From positions 1 through 64,000 of the forward strand of contig NZ_BMRZ01000005.1 in NCBI RefSeq assembly GCF_014648895.1: 64,000 nt of DNA, written 5' to 3'. Positions 17,584-25,727 of this stretch are shown in pieces (position 1 is the stretch's first letter; the number at the start of each line of letters is the position of its first letter). The position numbers were made by a program, and so were the translations under genes. Origin of the DNA: Streptomyces tanashiensis. GTDB lineage: Bacteria; Actinomycetota; Actinomycetes; Streptomycetales; Streptomycetaceae. The notes under the pieces were generated by a model, which searched no databases, was not told the DNA's origin, and was given only the letters and a program-made list of their open reading frames with translations.

Positions 17584-17928
17584 ATGAATTTCTCCCCGCT
17601 GCCCTCGGTGGACGCGGCTTCCGTGCCGGCCGATGCCCTGGTGCTGGACGTCAGGGAGGACGACGAGTGGACGGCCGGTCATGTCGAGGGTGCGCTGCAC
17701 GTGCCGATGAGTGACTTCGTGGCCCGCTTCGGTGAGGTGACGGAGGCCGTGGCCGAGCGCGGTCGCGCCTTTGTGATGTGCCGGGTGGGTGGCCGGTCGG
17801 CGCAGGTCACGCAGTATCTGGTGCAGCAGGGCTTCGACGCGGTGAACGTGGACGGCGGGATGCTGGCCTGGGACGGTGCCGGGCGGCCGATGGTGGCGGA
17901 GAGCGGCAGCCCGGCGTTCGTCCTCTGA
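17584..17928 (+). CDS. Rhodanese-like domain protein
   Basis: A 114-residue single-domain rhodanese. The domain has VLDVRE near residue 20, GHVEGALHVP near 32, and active-site Cys66 in CRVGGRS, whose six-residue loop is typical of sulfurtransferases acting on thiosulfate or protein persulfides. The C-terminal NVDGGMLAW motif completes the fold. The start ATG at 17584 has GAGAAGG upstream. It lies 54 bases after the J-domain-like gene and is convergent with the acyl-CoA dehydrogenase gene. The sulfur acceptor cannot be deduced. Confidence 0.93.
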   Translation: MNFSPLPSVDAASVPADALVLDVREDDEWTAGHVEGALHVPMSDFVARFGEVTEAVAERGRAFVMCRVGGRSAQVTQYLVQQGFDAVNVDGGMLAWDGAGRPMVAESGSPAFVL

Positions 17929-17943
17929 CGGTGTTCTGAGGCG

Positions 17944-19077
17944 TCAGCCGAGGGGGTGGGTGGCCAGCAGGTCGCCGAGGGCCTCCTCGTGGGCCGCGGC
18001 GGGGCCGAGCGACAGTTCGAGGTGCTTGGCCCAGGCGTGGTAGCGGTGCAGCGGGTAGTCGGTGTCGGCGCCGAAGCCGCCGTGCAGGTGCTGGGCGGTC
18101 TGGACGACGCGGCGGACGCCTTCGGAGGCCCAGATCTTCGCGACGGCGATGTCTCCCGCTGCGGGGAGCGCGCCGGCGGTGTCGCCGGTGAGGCGCCAGG
18201 CGGCCTGCCAGAGGGTGGCCTCCATGGCGCGCAGGTCGATGTAGCGGTCGGCGGTCTGGACGGCGACGGCCTGGAAGGTGGCCACGGGGTGGCCGAACTG
18301 TTCGCGTTTTCCGGTGTATTGGCTCGTCATGGTGAGGACGGTCTCGCCGAGGCCGAGGGCGAGTGCGCAGGTTCCGGTGGTGAGCAGGTCGCGCAGCCGT
18401 TCCCAGGCGCCGTCGGTGGTGATGACGTCTGTCTCGTCGAGGCGTAGGGCTTCGAGGTGCAGTTCGGCGAGGAGTTCGCCGCTGGTGGAGTACTGGGCGG
18501 TGAGGTCGAGGCCCTGGTGGTCGCGGGGCACCAGGGCGAGGACGGTGCCGCCTTCGGGGGTGTGGGCGGGTACGGCGATGATGTCGGCGCTGTGGGCCCA
18601 GGGGACGGCGGTCTGGAGGCCGTCGAGGATCCAGGTCGTTCCGTCGTGGTGTGCGGTGACGGCGCGGTCGGCGGGTTCGTGGCCGGTGCGTCCGTGGGAG
18701 GCGGCGGTGAGGACGAGTTCGCCGCGGGTGACGCGGGGGAGGAGTCCGGCGGCCGTGTCGGGGTGGGCGTACCGCTCGACGGTCATGGCGACGGCGCTGG
18801 TCTCCAGGAGCGGGACGCGGGCGAGGACGCGGGCGGATTCGCGCAGGAGGAGGCAGAGGGCGACGGGGTCGAGTCCGGCGCCGCCGTGTTCGGGGGCCAG
18901 GGTGAGGCCGAGGAGGTCGGCGGTGGCGAGGCGGGTCCAGAGGGGCCGGTCGAGGTCGTCGGCCACGGCGCCCGGGGTGAGGGCGGGGCTGGGGACCGCG
19001 TCGGGGGTGACGTCCGAGAAGACCGCCTTGGCGGCTTCCACGGCCGCCTGCTGTTCTTCGGTGAAGGTGAAGTCCAC
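17944..19077 (-). CDS. Acyl-CoA dehydrogenase family protein
   Basis: A 377-residue flavoprotein of the acyl-CoA dehydrogenase fold: N-terminal helical domain beginning DFTFTEEQQA, a middle beta domain (about 120-215) and C-terminal helices with HLHGGFGADTDYPLHRY near residue 340. Members oxidise the alpha-beta bond of acyl-CoA thioesters using FAD. It lies downstream of paaE on the same strand, but a hairpin (19153-19184) and a separate operator separate them. The palindrome TAGAACAGGTTCTA 50 bp upstream of its start matches the KstR pattern, suggesting a role in sterol side-chain or short-chain acyl-CoA catabolism rather than phenylacetate breakdown. The position of the catalytic base was not identified with confidence. 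Confidence 0.88.
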   Translation of the reverse strand: MDFTFTEEQQAAVEAAKAVFSDVTPDAVPSPALTPGAVADDLDRPLWTRLATADLLGLTLAPEHGGAGLDPVALCLLLRESARVLARVPLLETSAVAMTVERYAHPDTAAGLLPRVTRGELVLTAASHGRTGHEPADRAVTAHHDGTTWILDGLQTAVPWAHSADIIAVPAHTPEGGTVLALVPRDHQGLDLTAQYSTSGELLAELHLEALRLDETDVITTDGAWERLRDLLTTGTCALALGLGETVLTMTSQYTGKREQFGHPVATFQAVAVQTADRYIDLRAMEATLWQAAWRLTGDTAGALPAAGDIAVAKIWASEGVRRVVQTAQHLHGGFGADTDYPLHRYHAWAKHLELSLGPAAAHEEALGDLLATHPLG

Positions 19078-19126
19078 TGTGCTGCCTTCCCGTTGCCGAC
19101 CGTGTCTTCCTGACGGGTCGTCAAGA

Positions 19127-19140
19127 TAGAACAGGTTCTA
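19127..19140. promoter_or_regulatory. KstR-type operator palindrome
   Basis: TAGAACAGGTTCTA is a perfect inverted repeat (6-bp arms, 2-bp spacer). It fits the published KstR pattern TnnAACnnGTTnnA for TetR repressors of sterol catabolism, as I recall it. It lies 50 bp upstream of the acyl-CoA dehydrogenase start on the minus strand. Confidence 0.7.
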
Positions 19141-19152
19141 GGGGAAGGGAAT

Positions 19153-19184
19153 GGTGGCGCCGCCCGCACTTGGGTGGCGCCACC
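19153..19184 (-). terminator. Terminator after paaE
   Basis: Inverted repeat with 9-bp arms (19153-19161 and 19176-19184), 24 bases beyond the paaE stop codon on the minus strand. It should separate the paa operon from the acyl-CoA dehydrogenase gene. Confidence 0.65.
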
Positions 19185-19207
19185 TCTTCGTCGGTGTCCC
19201 GGACGGG

Positions 19208-20296
19208 TCAGCGGTCGAAGTCCAACTCCACGTCCGCGGTGGCCGGATGGGACTGGCAGGCCAGGACGTATCCGGCTTCCGTCTCCTCCGGTTCCAGGGC
19301 GAAGTTGCGGTCCATCCGCACCTCTCCGCCGACGAGGAAGGCGCGGCAGGTGCCGCACACTCCGCCCTTGCAGGCGTACGGGGCGTCCGCGCGGGCGCGG
19401 AGCACGGTGTCGAGGAGCGTCTCGCCCCGCTCCACCGGCCAGGTGCCGGACCGGCCGTGGAGGGTGGCCGTGAGGGTGGCGTGCGCCGGGGCGTCGGCCG
19501 CGGGGGCCGGGGCGGGCGCGGAGCCGTCGTCGACGTGGAAGATCTCCTGGTGGATCCGCCCGCGGTCGACGCCGAGGCCGCGCAGTGCCCGCTCGGCGCC
19601 CTGGACGAGTCCGAAGGGGCCGCAGAGGAACCAGCCGTCGATCGTGTCGACCGGCAGGAGCGCGGGCAGGAGTTCGGCGAGGCGCTCCTGGTCGAGGCGT
19701 CCGGACGGCAGGCCCGCCTGCTGCTCTTCCCGGGAGAGCACGGTGACCAGCTGGAACCGGTCCGGGTGGCGGTCCTTCAGGTCGGCGACCTCGTCGAGGA
19801 ACATCGTGGAGGAGGCGGTGCGGTCGCTGCGGATGAGGCAGAACCGGGCCTCGGGTTCGCGGGCGAGCAGGGTGGCCGCCATCGACAGGACCGGGGTGAT
19901 GCCGCTGCCGCCGACGACGGCGGCGAAGTGGCCGGGGCGCGGGCTGAGCGCGAAGCGGCCCATCGGTTCCATGACCTCGACGAGGTCGCCGACGGCCAGT
20001 TCCTTGAGCGCGTACGTCGAGAAGGAGCCGCCGTCGACGAGCCGGATGCCGACGCGCAGGACGGGGGGTTCGCCGGGCGGGGACGCGGGGGCGCAGATCG
20101 AGTAGGTGCGCCGGATCTCCTCTCCCTGTTCGCCGGTGCGGCGCAGGGCGAGGTGCTGGCCGGGGAGGTGGCGGTAGGCCTCGTGGAGTTCGGGCGGGAC
20201 CGCGAAGGTGACGGCTACGGAGTCGTCCGTGAGGCGGTCGACCTCGCTCACCCGGAGCGGGTGGAATCCGGCCCGTCCGGCGGCTGAGGACTCCAT
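19208..20296 (-). CDS. paaE: Phenylacetyl-CoA epoxidase reductase PaaE
   Basis: A 362-residue electron-transfer subunit that passes electrons from NADPH to the PaaABC oxygenase. An FAD-binding FNR domain (residues about 10-110) and NAD(P)-binding domain (110-235; GGSGITPVLSM) are followed by a C-terminal plant-type [2Fe-2S] ferredoxin domain (about 270-362) with CKGGVCGTC and a fourth Cys in LACQSHP. The start lies directly against the paaD stop codon, so they are coupled. It is the last gene of paaABCDE. Confidence 0.95.
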   Translation of the reverse strand: MESSAAGRAGFHPLRVSEVDRLTDDSVAVTFAVPPELHEAYRHLPGQHLALRRTGEQGEEIRRTYSICAPASPPGEPPVLRVGIRLVDGGSFSTYALKELAVGDLVEVMEPMGRFALSPRPGHFAAVVGGSGITPVLSMAATLLAREPEARFCLIRSDRTASSTMFLDEVADLKDRHPDRFQLVTVLSREEQQAGLPSGRLDQERLAELLPALLPVDTIDGWFLCGPFGLVQGAERALRGLGVDRGRIHQEIFHVDDGSAPAPAPAADAPAHATLTATLHGRSGTWPVERGETLLDTVLRARADAPYACKGGVCGTCRAFLVGGEVRMDRNFALEPEETEAGYVLACQSHPATADVELDFDR

Positions 20297-20794
20297 CTAC
20301 AACTCCTTGAAGTGGTCGAACGGTTCGCGGCAGGCGGTGCAGCGGCGCAGTGCCTTGCACGCGGTGGAGGAGAAGCGGCTCAGGAGCTCGGTGTCGGTGG
20401 ATCCGCAGTGGGGGCAGCGGATCGCCAGGGTGAGCGGCACGGGGCCGCCGGCGGGTCCCTGGGGGCGTGGTGGGGCGATGCCGAACTCGGTGAGTTTGCG
20501 TCGTCCTTCGTCGCTGATGTCGTCGGTGGACCAGGCGGGGGCGAGGACGGTGACGACGGAGACGTCCGGTATGCCGTGCCGGTGGAGGGCCTGCTCGATG
20601 TCGGAGGCCATGGCCTCGATCGCGGGGCAGCCCGTGTAGGTGGGGGTGAGGGAGACCTCGACGCGGCCGGGGCCGAGGACCTGCACGCCCCGCATGACGC
20701 CGAGTTCCTCCAGGGTGAGGACGGGCAGCTCCGGATCGGGGACGGAGCCGGCGATGCGGCTCAGTTCCTCTTCCAGGGCCGTCATGGTCACCAT
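20297..20794 (-). CDS. paaD: Phenylacetate degradation protein PaaD (MIP18 family)
   Basis: A 165-residue protein with an N-terminal MIP18/DUF59 domain (residues 5-95; YTGCPAIEAM carries the conserved Cys) and a C-terminal Cys motif (CPHC plus CKALRRCTAC) typical of PaaD. It is thought to help assemble the iron or iron-sulfur centre of the epoxidase. The ATG at 20794 overlaps the end of paaC; an ATG three codons later (20785) is the alternative. Gene order and overlaps show one operon. Confidence 0.93.
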   Translation of the reverse strand: MVTMTALEEELSRIAGSVPDPELPVLTLEELGVMRGVQVLGPGRVEVSLTPTYTGCPAIEAMASDIEQALHRHGIPDVSVVTVLAPAWSTDDISDEGRRKLTEFGIAPPRPQGPAGGPVPLTLAIRCPHCGSTDTELLSRFSSTACKALRRCTACREPFDHFKEL

Positions 20795-21516
20795 GTCGCC
20801 CCCGGGTGGCTGCGGTGCAGGTGCTGCATCTCGGCGAGCATCCGGCCGAAGGACTCGGTGTGCAGGCCCTGCCGGCCGGCGCCCGCGCTCCAGGCGCCGG
20901 TGCGCGGTCCGGAGGGGACGGTGAGCGTGGCCCGGCCGAGGGTGTCGGTGACGGAGTCGAGCCAGGCGGTGTCGAGGGCGGAGAGGTCCAGGTCGAGGCC
21001 GTCGACGGGCTGGAACAGTTCGCCGGTGTACCGCCAGAGGGCGTCGACGGCTCGCTGCATCCGTCGGTGGCTCTCGGGGGTGCCGTCGCCGAGGCGCAGG
21101 GTCCAGTGCTCGGCGTGGTCCTGGTGGTAGGCGACCTCCTTGACGGCCTTGGCCGCGAGGCCGGCGAAGGGGCCGTCGCCGGAGGCCAGCTGTCCGTACA
21201 GGAGGCGCTGGTAGGTGGAGAAGTAGAGCTGGCGGGCGATGGTGTGGGCGAAGTCGCCGTTCGGCTGCTCGACCAGCTGGCTGTTCCGGAAGGAGCGTTC
21301 TTCGCGGAGGTAGGCCAGTTCGTCCTCGTCGCCGGCGAGGGAGAGCAGGACGCGGGCCTGGCCGAGGAGGTCGAGGGCGATGTTGGCCAGGGCGACCTCC
21401 TCCTCCAGGACGGGGGCGGAGCCGGCCCACTCCCCCAGGCGGTGGGAGAGCACGAGGGCGTCGTCGCCGAGGGCGAGCGCCGCGGCGGTGGTGCGGGTGT
21501 CGGTGGTGCCGGTCAC
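20788..21516 (-). CDS. paaC: Phenylacetyl-CoA epoxidase subunit PaaC
   Basis: A 242-residue all-helical ferritin-like subunit that pairs with PaaA in the 1,2-phenylacetyl-CoA epoxidase; PaaC is the structural, non-catalytic partner. Recognisable stretches are LSHRLGEW, ALDLLGQAR and VAYHQDHAEHW. The GTG start at 21516 overlaps the paaB stop as GTGA, which shows tight translational coupling and rules out the longer open frame upstream. Confidence 0.94.
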   Translation of the reverse strand: MTGTTDTRTTAAALALGDDALVLSHRLGEWAGSAPVLEEEVALANIALDLLGQARVLLSLAGDEDELAYLREERSFRNSQLVEQPNGDFAHTIARQLYFSTYQRLLYGQLASGDGPFAGLAAKAVKEVAYHQDHAEHWTLRLGDGTPESHRRMQRAVDALWRYTGELFQPVDGLDLDLSALDTAWLDSVTDTLGRATLTVPSGPRTGAWSAGAGRQGLHTESFGRMLAEMQHLHRSHPGATW

Positions 21517-21800
21517 AGGTGCTTCACCCCCTCGGGGATCTCGTAGAAGGTCGGGTGGCGGTAGGGCTTGTCCGCGGCCGGCTCGAAGAAGGGGTCCTTC
21601 TCGTCGGGCGAGGAGGCGGTGATCTCCGTGGAGGGGACGACCCAGAGGGACACGCCTTCGGACCTGCGGGTGTACAGGTCGCGGGCGTTGCGCAGGGCCA
21701 TCTCCGCGTCGGGGGCGTGGAGACTGCCCGCGTGGGTGTGGGACAGTCCGCGGCGGGAGCGCACGAACACCTCCCACAGCGGCCAACCGTCGGTCGTCAT
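21513..21800 (-). CDS. paaB: Phenylacetyl-CoA epoxidase subunit PaaB
   Basis: A 95-residue small subunit of the epoxidase complex, matching the usual length. It contains WEVFVRSRRGLSHTHAGS near the N-terminus and the conserved FFEPAADKPYRHPTFYEIP near the C-terminus. PaaB bridges PaaAC dimers. The ATG at 21800 overlaps the paaA stop (ATGA). Confidence 0.96.
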   Translation of the reverse strand: MTTDGWPLWEVFVRSRRGLSHTHAGSLHAPDAEMALRNARDLYTRRSEGVSLWVVPSTEITASSPDEKDPFFEPAADKPYRHPTFYEIPEGVKHL

Positions 21801-22813
21801 GCCTGTGCCTCTCCGTGCTTGCCGGTGTGCTTCTCCGCGTAGGCCGCGGCTGCTTCTCTGACCCAGGCGCCGTCCTCGTGGGCCTGGCGCCGCTTGCTGA
21901 GCCGCTGGTCGTTGCAGGGGCCGTTCCCCTTGAGGACGTCCCAGAACTCGGTCCAGTCGATGGCGCCGAAGTCGTAGTGCCCGCGCTCCTCGTTCCACCG
22001 GATGTCGGGGTCGGGGAGGGTGAGGCCGAGGGCTTCGGCCTGGGGCACGGCGATGTCGACGAAGCGCTGCCGCAGTTCGTCGTTGGTGTGGCGCTTGATC
22101 TTCCAGGCCATGGCCTGGGCGGTGTGGGTCGACTCGTCGTCCGGCGGGCCGAACATCATCAGCGAGGGCCACCACCAGCGGTCCACCGCGTCCTGTGCCA
22201 TGGCGTGCTGGGCCTCGGTGCCGTGGGAGAGGGCGAGCAGTGCCTCGTACCCCTGGCGCTGGTGGAAGGACTCCTCCTTGCAGACCCGGACCATCGCGCG
22301 GGCGTACGGGCCGTAGGAGCAGCGGCAGAGGGGGACCTGGTTGGTGATGGCGGCGCCGTCCACGAGCCAGCCGATCGCGCCGACGTCTGCCCAGGTCAGC
22401 GTGGGGTAGTTGAAGATCGAGGAGTACTTCTGGCGGCCGGTGTGGAGCTTGTCGAGCAGCTCGTCGCGGCTGGTGCCGAGGGTCTCGGCCGCGCTGTACA
22501 GGTACAGGCCGTGGCCGGCCTCGTCCTGCACCTTGGCCATGAGGATCGCCTTGCGGCGCAGCGAGGGCGCGCGGGTGATCCAGTTCGCCTCGGGCTGCAT
22601 GCCGATGATCTCGGAGTGGGCGTGCTGCGCGATCTGTCGGACGAGTGAGGCCCGGTAGGCCTCGGGCATCCAGTCGCGTGGCTCGATGCGCTCGTCGGCG
22701 GCGACGGCGGCGTCGAACACGGCCTCGTAGGCGGCCTGCTCCGCCGCCGCGGCCGTGTCCGACACGCCGGGCACGCCCGTGGTCCCTGCCGTCCCTGCCG
22801 TCACTGCGGTCAT
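21797..22813 (-). CDS. paaA: Phenylacetyl-CoA epoxidase catalytic subunit PaaA
   Basis: A 338-residue di-iron oxygenase subunit that epoxidises the ring of phenylacetyl-CoA. Ferritin-like metal ligands are visible in KVQDEAGHG and KEESFHQRQGY, and WPSLMMFGPPDDES is a family signature. The N-terminal 20 residues are a Thr/Gly/Val repeat not found in all homologues. The ATG at 22813 has AGGGGAT upstream. A PaaR-type operator (22829-22842) lies 15 bases upstream of the start codon, so repression should block the promoter or early transcription of the whole paaABCDE operon. Confidence 0.97.
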   Translation of the reverse strand: MTAVTAGTAGTTGVPGVSDTAAAAEQAAYEAVFDAAVAADERIEPRDWMPEAYRASLVRQIAQHAHSEIIGMQPEANWITRAPSLRRKAILMAKVQDEAGHGLYLYSAAETLGTSRDELLDKLHTGRQKYSSIFNYPTLTWADVGAIGWLVDGAAITNQVPLCRCSYGPYARAMVRVCKEESFHQRQGYEALLALSHGTEAQHAMAQDAVDRWWWPSLMMFGPPDDESTHTAQAMAWKIKRHTNDELRQRFVDIAVPQAEALGLTLPDPDIRWNEERGHYDFGAIDWTEFWDVLKGNGPCNDQRLSKRRQAHEDGAWVREAAAAYAEKHTGKHGEAQA

Positions 22814-22828
22814 TCAGATCCCCTACCG

Positions 22829-22842
22829 ACCGATCGTTCGGT
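22829..22842. promoter_or_regulatory. PaaR-type operator, site 1 (upstream of paaA)
   Basis: Reads ACCGATCGTTCGGT on the plus strand; its minus strand is ACCGAACGATCGGT, identical to site 2 at 27481-27494. It fits the core ACCGNNCGNNCGGT of the Corynebacterium PaaR motif, as I recall it. Confidence 0.85.
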
Positions 22843-22887
22843 TGAATGACTTCAATGGTGGGTCGGCGGCCCGTATGGTGTCAACCC

Positions 22888-22896
22888 TGTGGATAA
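22888..22896 (-). promoter_or_regulatory. DnaA box TTATCCACA
   Basis: TGTGGATAA on the plus strand, an exact match to the classical DnaA box on the minus strand, between paaA and the DUF5819 gene. Confidence 0.6.
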
Positions 22897-22926
22897 CCGA
22901 GGTGGGCCGATCGGGATCGGGGCGGG

Positions 22927-23775
22927 ATGGACGCGTACGTCGAAAAGGACGCGGTCGAGGTGAGCGACGACGGGCGGAGACCCCCCGAGGACCCGCCGGT
23001 CACCCCTCGCGAGGCCCCGGATCACGAGGCCCCGGAAGACCCCGTCGATGCCGGGACCGAGGGCTCGGGCGGCTCTGCCGGGACCACCGGGCCGGGCACC
23101 GGGATCATGGCCCTCTCGATGCCGTACCAGGTCGTCGTCGCCGTGGCGCTCGCCGTCGCCGGCGTTTTCGCCTGCGTCCACCTGGCGATGGTGTTCCTGC
23201 ACGTGGCCCCGTCCAACACGCTGACCAAGCGGCACGGCGAGGCCGTCGGCGACTGGATCTACCCCGAGTTCGAGCAGAACTGGAAGCTCTTCGCGCCCAA
23301 TCCGCTCCAGATGAACATCTCCCTCGAGGTCCGCGCCGAGCTCGCCACGGCCGACGGCGGACACCGCACCACCGGCTGGATCGACCTCACCGCCCAGGAC
23401 ATCGAGGCCATCCGCCACAACCCGATGCCCAGCCACGCGCAGCAGAACCAGCTCCGCCGGGCCGTGGACTTCTACCTCAACACCCACACCGACGACGGCC
23501 GCCCCAACGGCTCGCGCAGCACCTTCTCGGAGCAGTACATGCGGCGGCTCGCGATGCAGAGGCTCTACGCCCTCGAAGGCTCCGACGGACGGGCCCTCGG
23601 CCCCGACACGCGGCGCATCCAGATCCGCACCGTCACCCGGCCCGTTCCCGCCGCACGGTGGAGCGACGAGAAGGCGCGGACCAACCCCGGCTACCGCCAG
23701 TTCCCGTGGTGGACGATCACCGAGACCGACCGGTCCGTCGGTGACCGCGCGAGCCGTACGGAGGCGGGCCGATGA
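22927..23775 (+). CDS. DUF5819 family membrane protein
   Basis: A 282-residue protein with an acidic, Pro/Glu-rich N-terminus (residues 1-55), one hydrophobic helix (about 65-90, YQVVVAVALAVAGVF) and a soluble region containing NWKLFAPNPLQ, the hallmark of DUF5819. The remaining part is likely extracytoplasmic. Its function is unknown. The stop overlaps the start of the HTTM gene by four bases, so the two are made together and probably act in one complex. The ATG at 22927 has GGGGCGGG upstream. A DnaA box lies about 30 bp upstream. Confidence 0.85.
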   Translation: MDAYVEKDAVEVSDDGRRPPEDPPVTPREAPDHEAPEDPVDAGTEGSGGSAGTTGPGTGIMALSMPYQVVVAVALAVAGVFACVHLAMVFLHVAPSNTLTKRHGEAVGDWIYPEFEQNWKLFAPNPLQMNISLEVRAELATADGGHRTTGWIDLTAQDIEAIRHNPMPSHAQQNQLRRAVDFYLNTHTDDGRPNGSRSTFSEQYMRRLAMQRLYALEGSDGRALGPDTRRIQIRTVTRPVPAARWSDEKARTNPGYRQFPWWTITETDRSVGDRASRTEAGR

Positions 23776-25028
23776 GCACCCCTCCCGCCACGCCCGCGCG
23801 TGCCCGCGAACCCTTCGACCGCAAGCTCGCCCGCGGCGTGCAGGCCGTCACGGGCCGCACCCTCGCCCCGTACCAGAGCGCGATCGTGCGGATCGGCTTC
23901 TCGCTGACCTGGCTGCTCTACCTGCTGCGCGAGCTGCCGCACCGGCACCAGCTCTACGGGCCCGACGGCCCCTGGTCCTGGGAGCTGGCGCAGCGGCTGA
24001 TCGCCGACAACCGGGCCTTCACCGTCCTCATGTGGTCGGACGGCCGGATCTGGTTCGAGTTCGTCTACGGGGCCGCGGTGCTCTCCGCCGTGCTGCTCCT
24101 GGTGGGCTGGCGCACCCGGGCCGTGTCCGTGGTGTTCATGGTCGGCGTGCTGTCGCTGCTGAACCGCTCCATCTTCGTGGGCGACGGCGGCGACAACGTC
24201 CTCCACCTCGCCGCGATCTACCTCGTCTTCACCCGCTGCGGCCGGGTGTGGTCCCTCGACGCCCGGCGCGCGGCCCGGGAGGCTCGCGCGGAGAGCGCCG
24301 GGGAGCCCCCGCGACGCGATGTCGTCGGACCGCTGCTGTGGACCGTGCTCGGCGGCTTCCTGCTCGCCGCCACCTGGTTCAGCGACGTCAGCGGCGAGTG
24401 GTGGGTGATGGTGCTGCTGTGGGTGCTGTGGCTCGGGAACGGCCTGTGGTGGCTGGTCTGCCGGCTCGCGCCCGGGGAGCCGCGCACCCTGCTCGACGCC
24501 CTCGCCAACCTCGCGCACAACGGTGTCCTCGTCGTGCTCATGGTGGAGGTCTGCCTGATCTACGCCACGGCCGGCTGGTACAAGATCCAGGGTTCGCGCT
24601 GGCAGGACGGGACCGCGCTGTACTACCCGCTCCACCTGGACTACTTCTCGCCCTGGCCCGGCCTCTCCGACCTGCTCGGAGCCAGCGGGATCATGGTGAT
24701 GCTGCTGAGCTACGGCACGGTGATCGTCCAGGTCGCCTTCCCGTTCACCCTCTTCAACCGCAGGGTCAAGAACGTCCTCCTCGTCGCGATGATGCTGGAG
24801 CACGCCGGGATCGCGGTGCTCCTCGGGCTTCCGGTGTTCTCGCTCGCGATGATCTCCGCCGACGCCGTGTTCCTGCCGACCGCGTTCCTGGTGGCGCTGG
24901 GGACCGGGGCGACCCGGGGCAGGGACCGGCTGCTGAGGCGGACCCCCGCCGGCACGGCCCCCGCCGAGACGCTGCCCGAGCAGCGCCGTACGGGTGAGGA
25001 GCACGGCCCCCGTACCCTCGTCGGGTGA
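23772..25028 (+). CDS. HTTM-domain membrane protein
   Basis: A 418-residue integral membrane protein of the HTTM group, the horizontally transferred transmembrane domain shared with vitamin K-dependent gamma-carboxylase. Multiple helices are evident, and YQSAIVRIGFSLTWLLYLL near residue 37 is typical of the domain start. The carboxylase catalytic domain is not present. The ATG at 23772 overlaps the DUF5819 stop and the gene's own stop overlaps the methyltransferase start (GTGA), forming a tight three-gene unit. The reaction is unknown. The repeated DUF5819-HTTM pairing suggests joint action at the membrane. Confidence 0.87.
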   Translation: MSTPPATPARAREPFDRKLARGVQAVTGRTLAPYQSAIVRIGFSLTWLLYLLRELPHRHQLYGPDGPWSWELAQRLIADNRAFTVLMWSDGRIWFEFVYGAAVLSAVLLLVGWRTRAVSVVFMVGVLSLLNRSIFVGDGGDNVLHLAAIYLVFTRCGRVWSLDARRAAREARAESAGEPPRRDVVGPLLWTVLGGFLLAATWFSDVSGEWWVMVLLWVLWLGNGLWWLVCRLAPGEPRTLLDALANLAHNGVLVVLMVEVCLIYATAGWYKIQGSRWQDGTALYYPLHLDYFSPWPGLSDLLGASGIMVMLLSYGTVIVQVAFPFTLFNRRVKNVLLVAMMLEHAGIAVLLGLPVFSLAMISADAVFLPTAFLVALGTGATRGRDRLLRRTPAGTAPAETLPEQRRTGEEHGPRTLVG

Positions 25029-25687
25029 GCACCACGGAAGAACAGCCCGAGCCGGTCCAGTACGACGAGGGCTTCGGCCCCGAGATCGGCGTCGGGCCGC
25101 ACCCGGAGCCGTGGCCGCGGGACGAGCGCTACGACCCGGAGCTGCTCGCCGGCGGCGACCGGCGCAATGTCGTGGACCGCTACCGGTACTGGACGCGTGA
25201 GGCGGTCGTCGCCGACCTGGACACCCGCCGCCACGACTTCCACGTCGCGGTGGAGAACTGGGGCCACGACTTCAACATCGGCTCGGTGGTGCGGACCGCC
25301 AACGCCTTCCTGGCGAAGGAGGTCCACATCGTGGGCCGGCGTCGCTGGAACCGGCGGGGTGCCATGGTCACCGACCGCTACCAGCACGTCCGGCACCACC
25401 CGGACACGGCGTCGCTGACCTCGTGGGCGGCGGCCGAGGGCATCCCGGTCATCGGGATCGACAACCTGCCGGGAGCCGTGCCGCTGGAGCGGACCGTGCT
25501 GCCCCGCCGCTGTGTGCTGCTCTTCGGGCAGGAGGGTCCGGGGCTGACCGAGGATGCCCGCGCCCACGTGGAGATGGTCTGCTCGATCGCCCAGTTCGGC
25601 TCGACCCGGTCGATCAACGCGGGCGCGGCGGCCGCGATCGCCATGCACGCATGGGTGCAGCGGTACGCGGAGATCGAGGCGCCGTAG
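25025..25687 (+). CDS. SpoU/TrmH-family RNA 2'-O-methyltransferase
   Basis: A 220-residue SPOUT methyltransferase that methylates ribose 2'-OH groups of tRNA or rRNA using S-adenosylmethionine. The three motifs are motif 1 (NIGSVVRTANAF), motif 2 (LLFGQEGPGLTEDAR) and motif 3 (SINAGAAAAIAMHAW), which form the knotted cofactor site. The GTG start overlaps the HTTM stop. The RNA target cannot be told. A bidirectional hairpin follows at 25692-25717. Confidence 0.93.
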   Translation: MSTTEEQPEPVQYDEGFGPEIGVGPHPEPWPRDERYDPELLAGGDRRNVVDRYRYWTREAVVADLDTRRHDFHVAVENWGHDFNIGSVVRTANAFLAKEVHIVGRRRWNRRGAMVTDRYQHVRHHPDTASLTSWAAAEGIPVIGIDNLPGAVPLERTVLPRRCVLLFGQEGPGLTEDARAHVEMVCSIAQFGSTRSINAGAAAAIAMHAWVQRYAEIEAP

Positions 25688-25691
25688 GCGT

Positions 25692-25717
25692 CGTGGAGGC
25701 CCCGGAGGGCCTCCACG
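25692..25717. terminator. Bidirectional terminator hairpin
   Basis: Perfect 11-bp arms (25692-25702 and 25707-25717) with a 4-base loop between the convergent methyltransferase and paaN genes. Confidence 0.82.
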
Positions 25718-25727
25718 AGCCCGTGCA

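Noticed and set aside
17697..17702. CACGTG core considered as parS
   Set aside because: The flanking bases do not match the 14-bp consensus; several other CACGTG cores in genes fail likewise.
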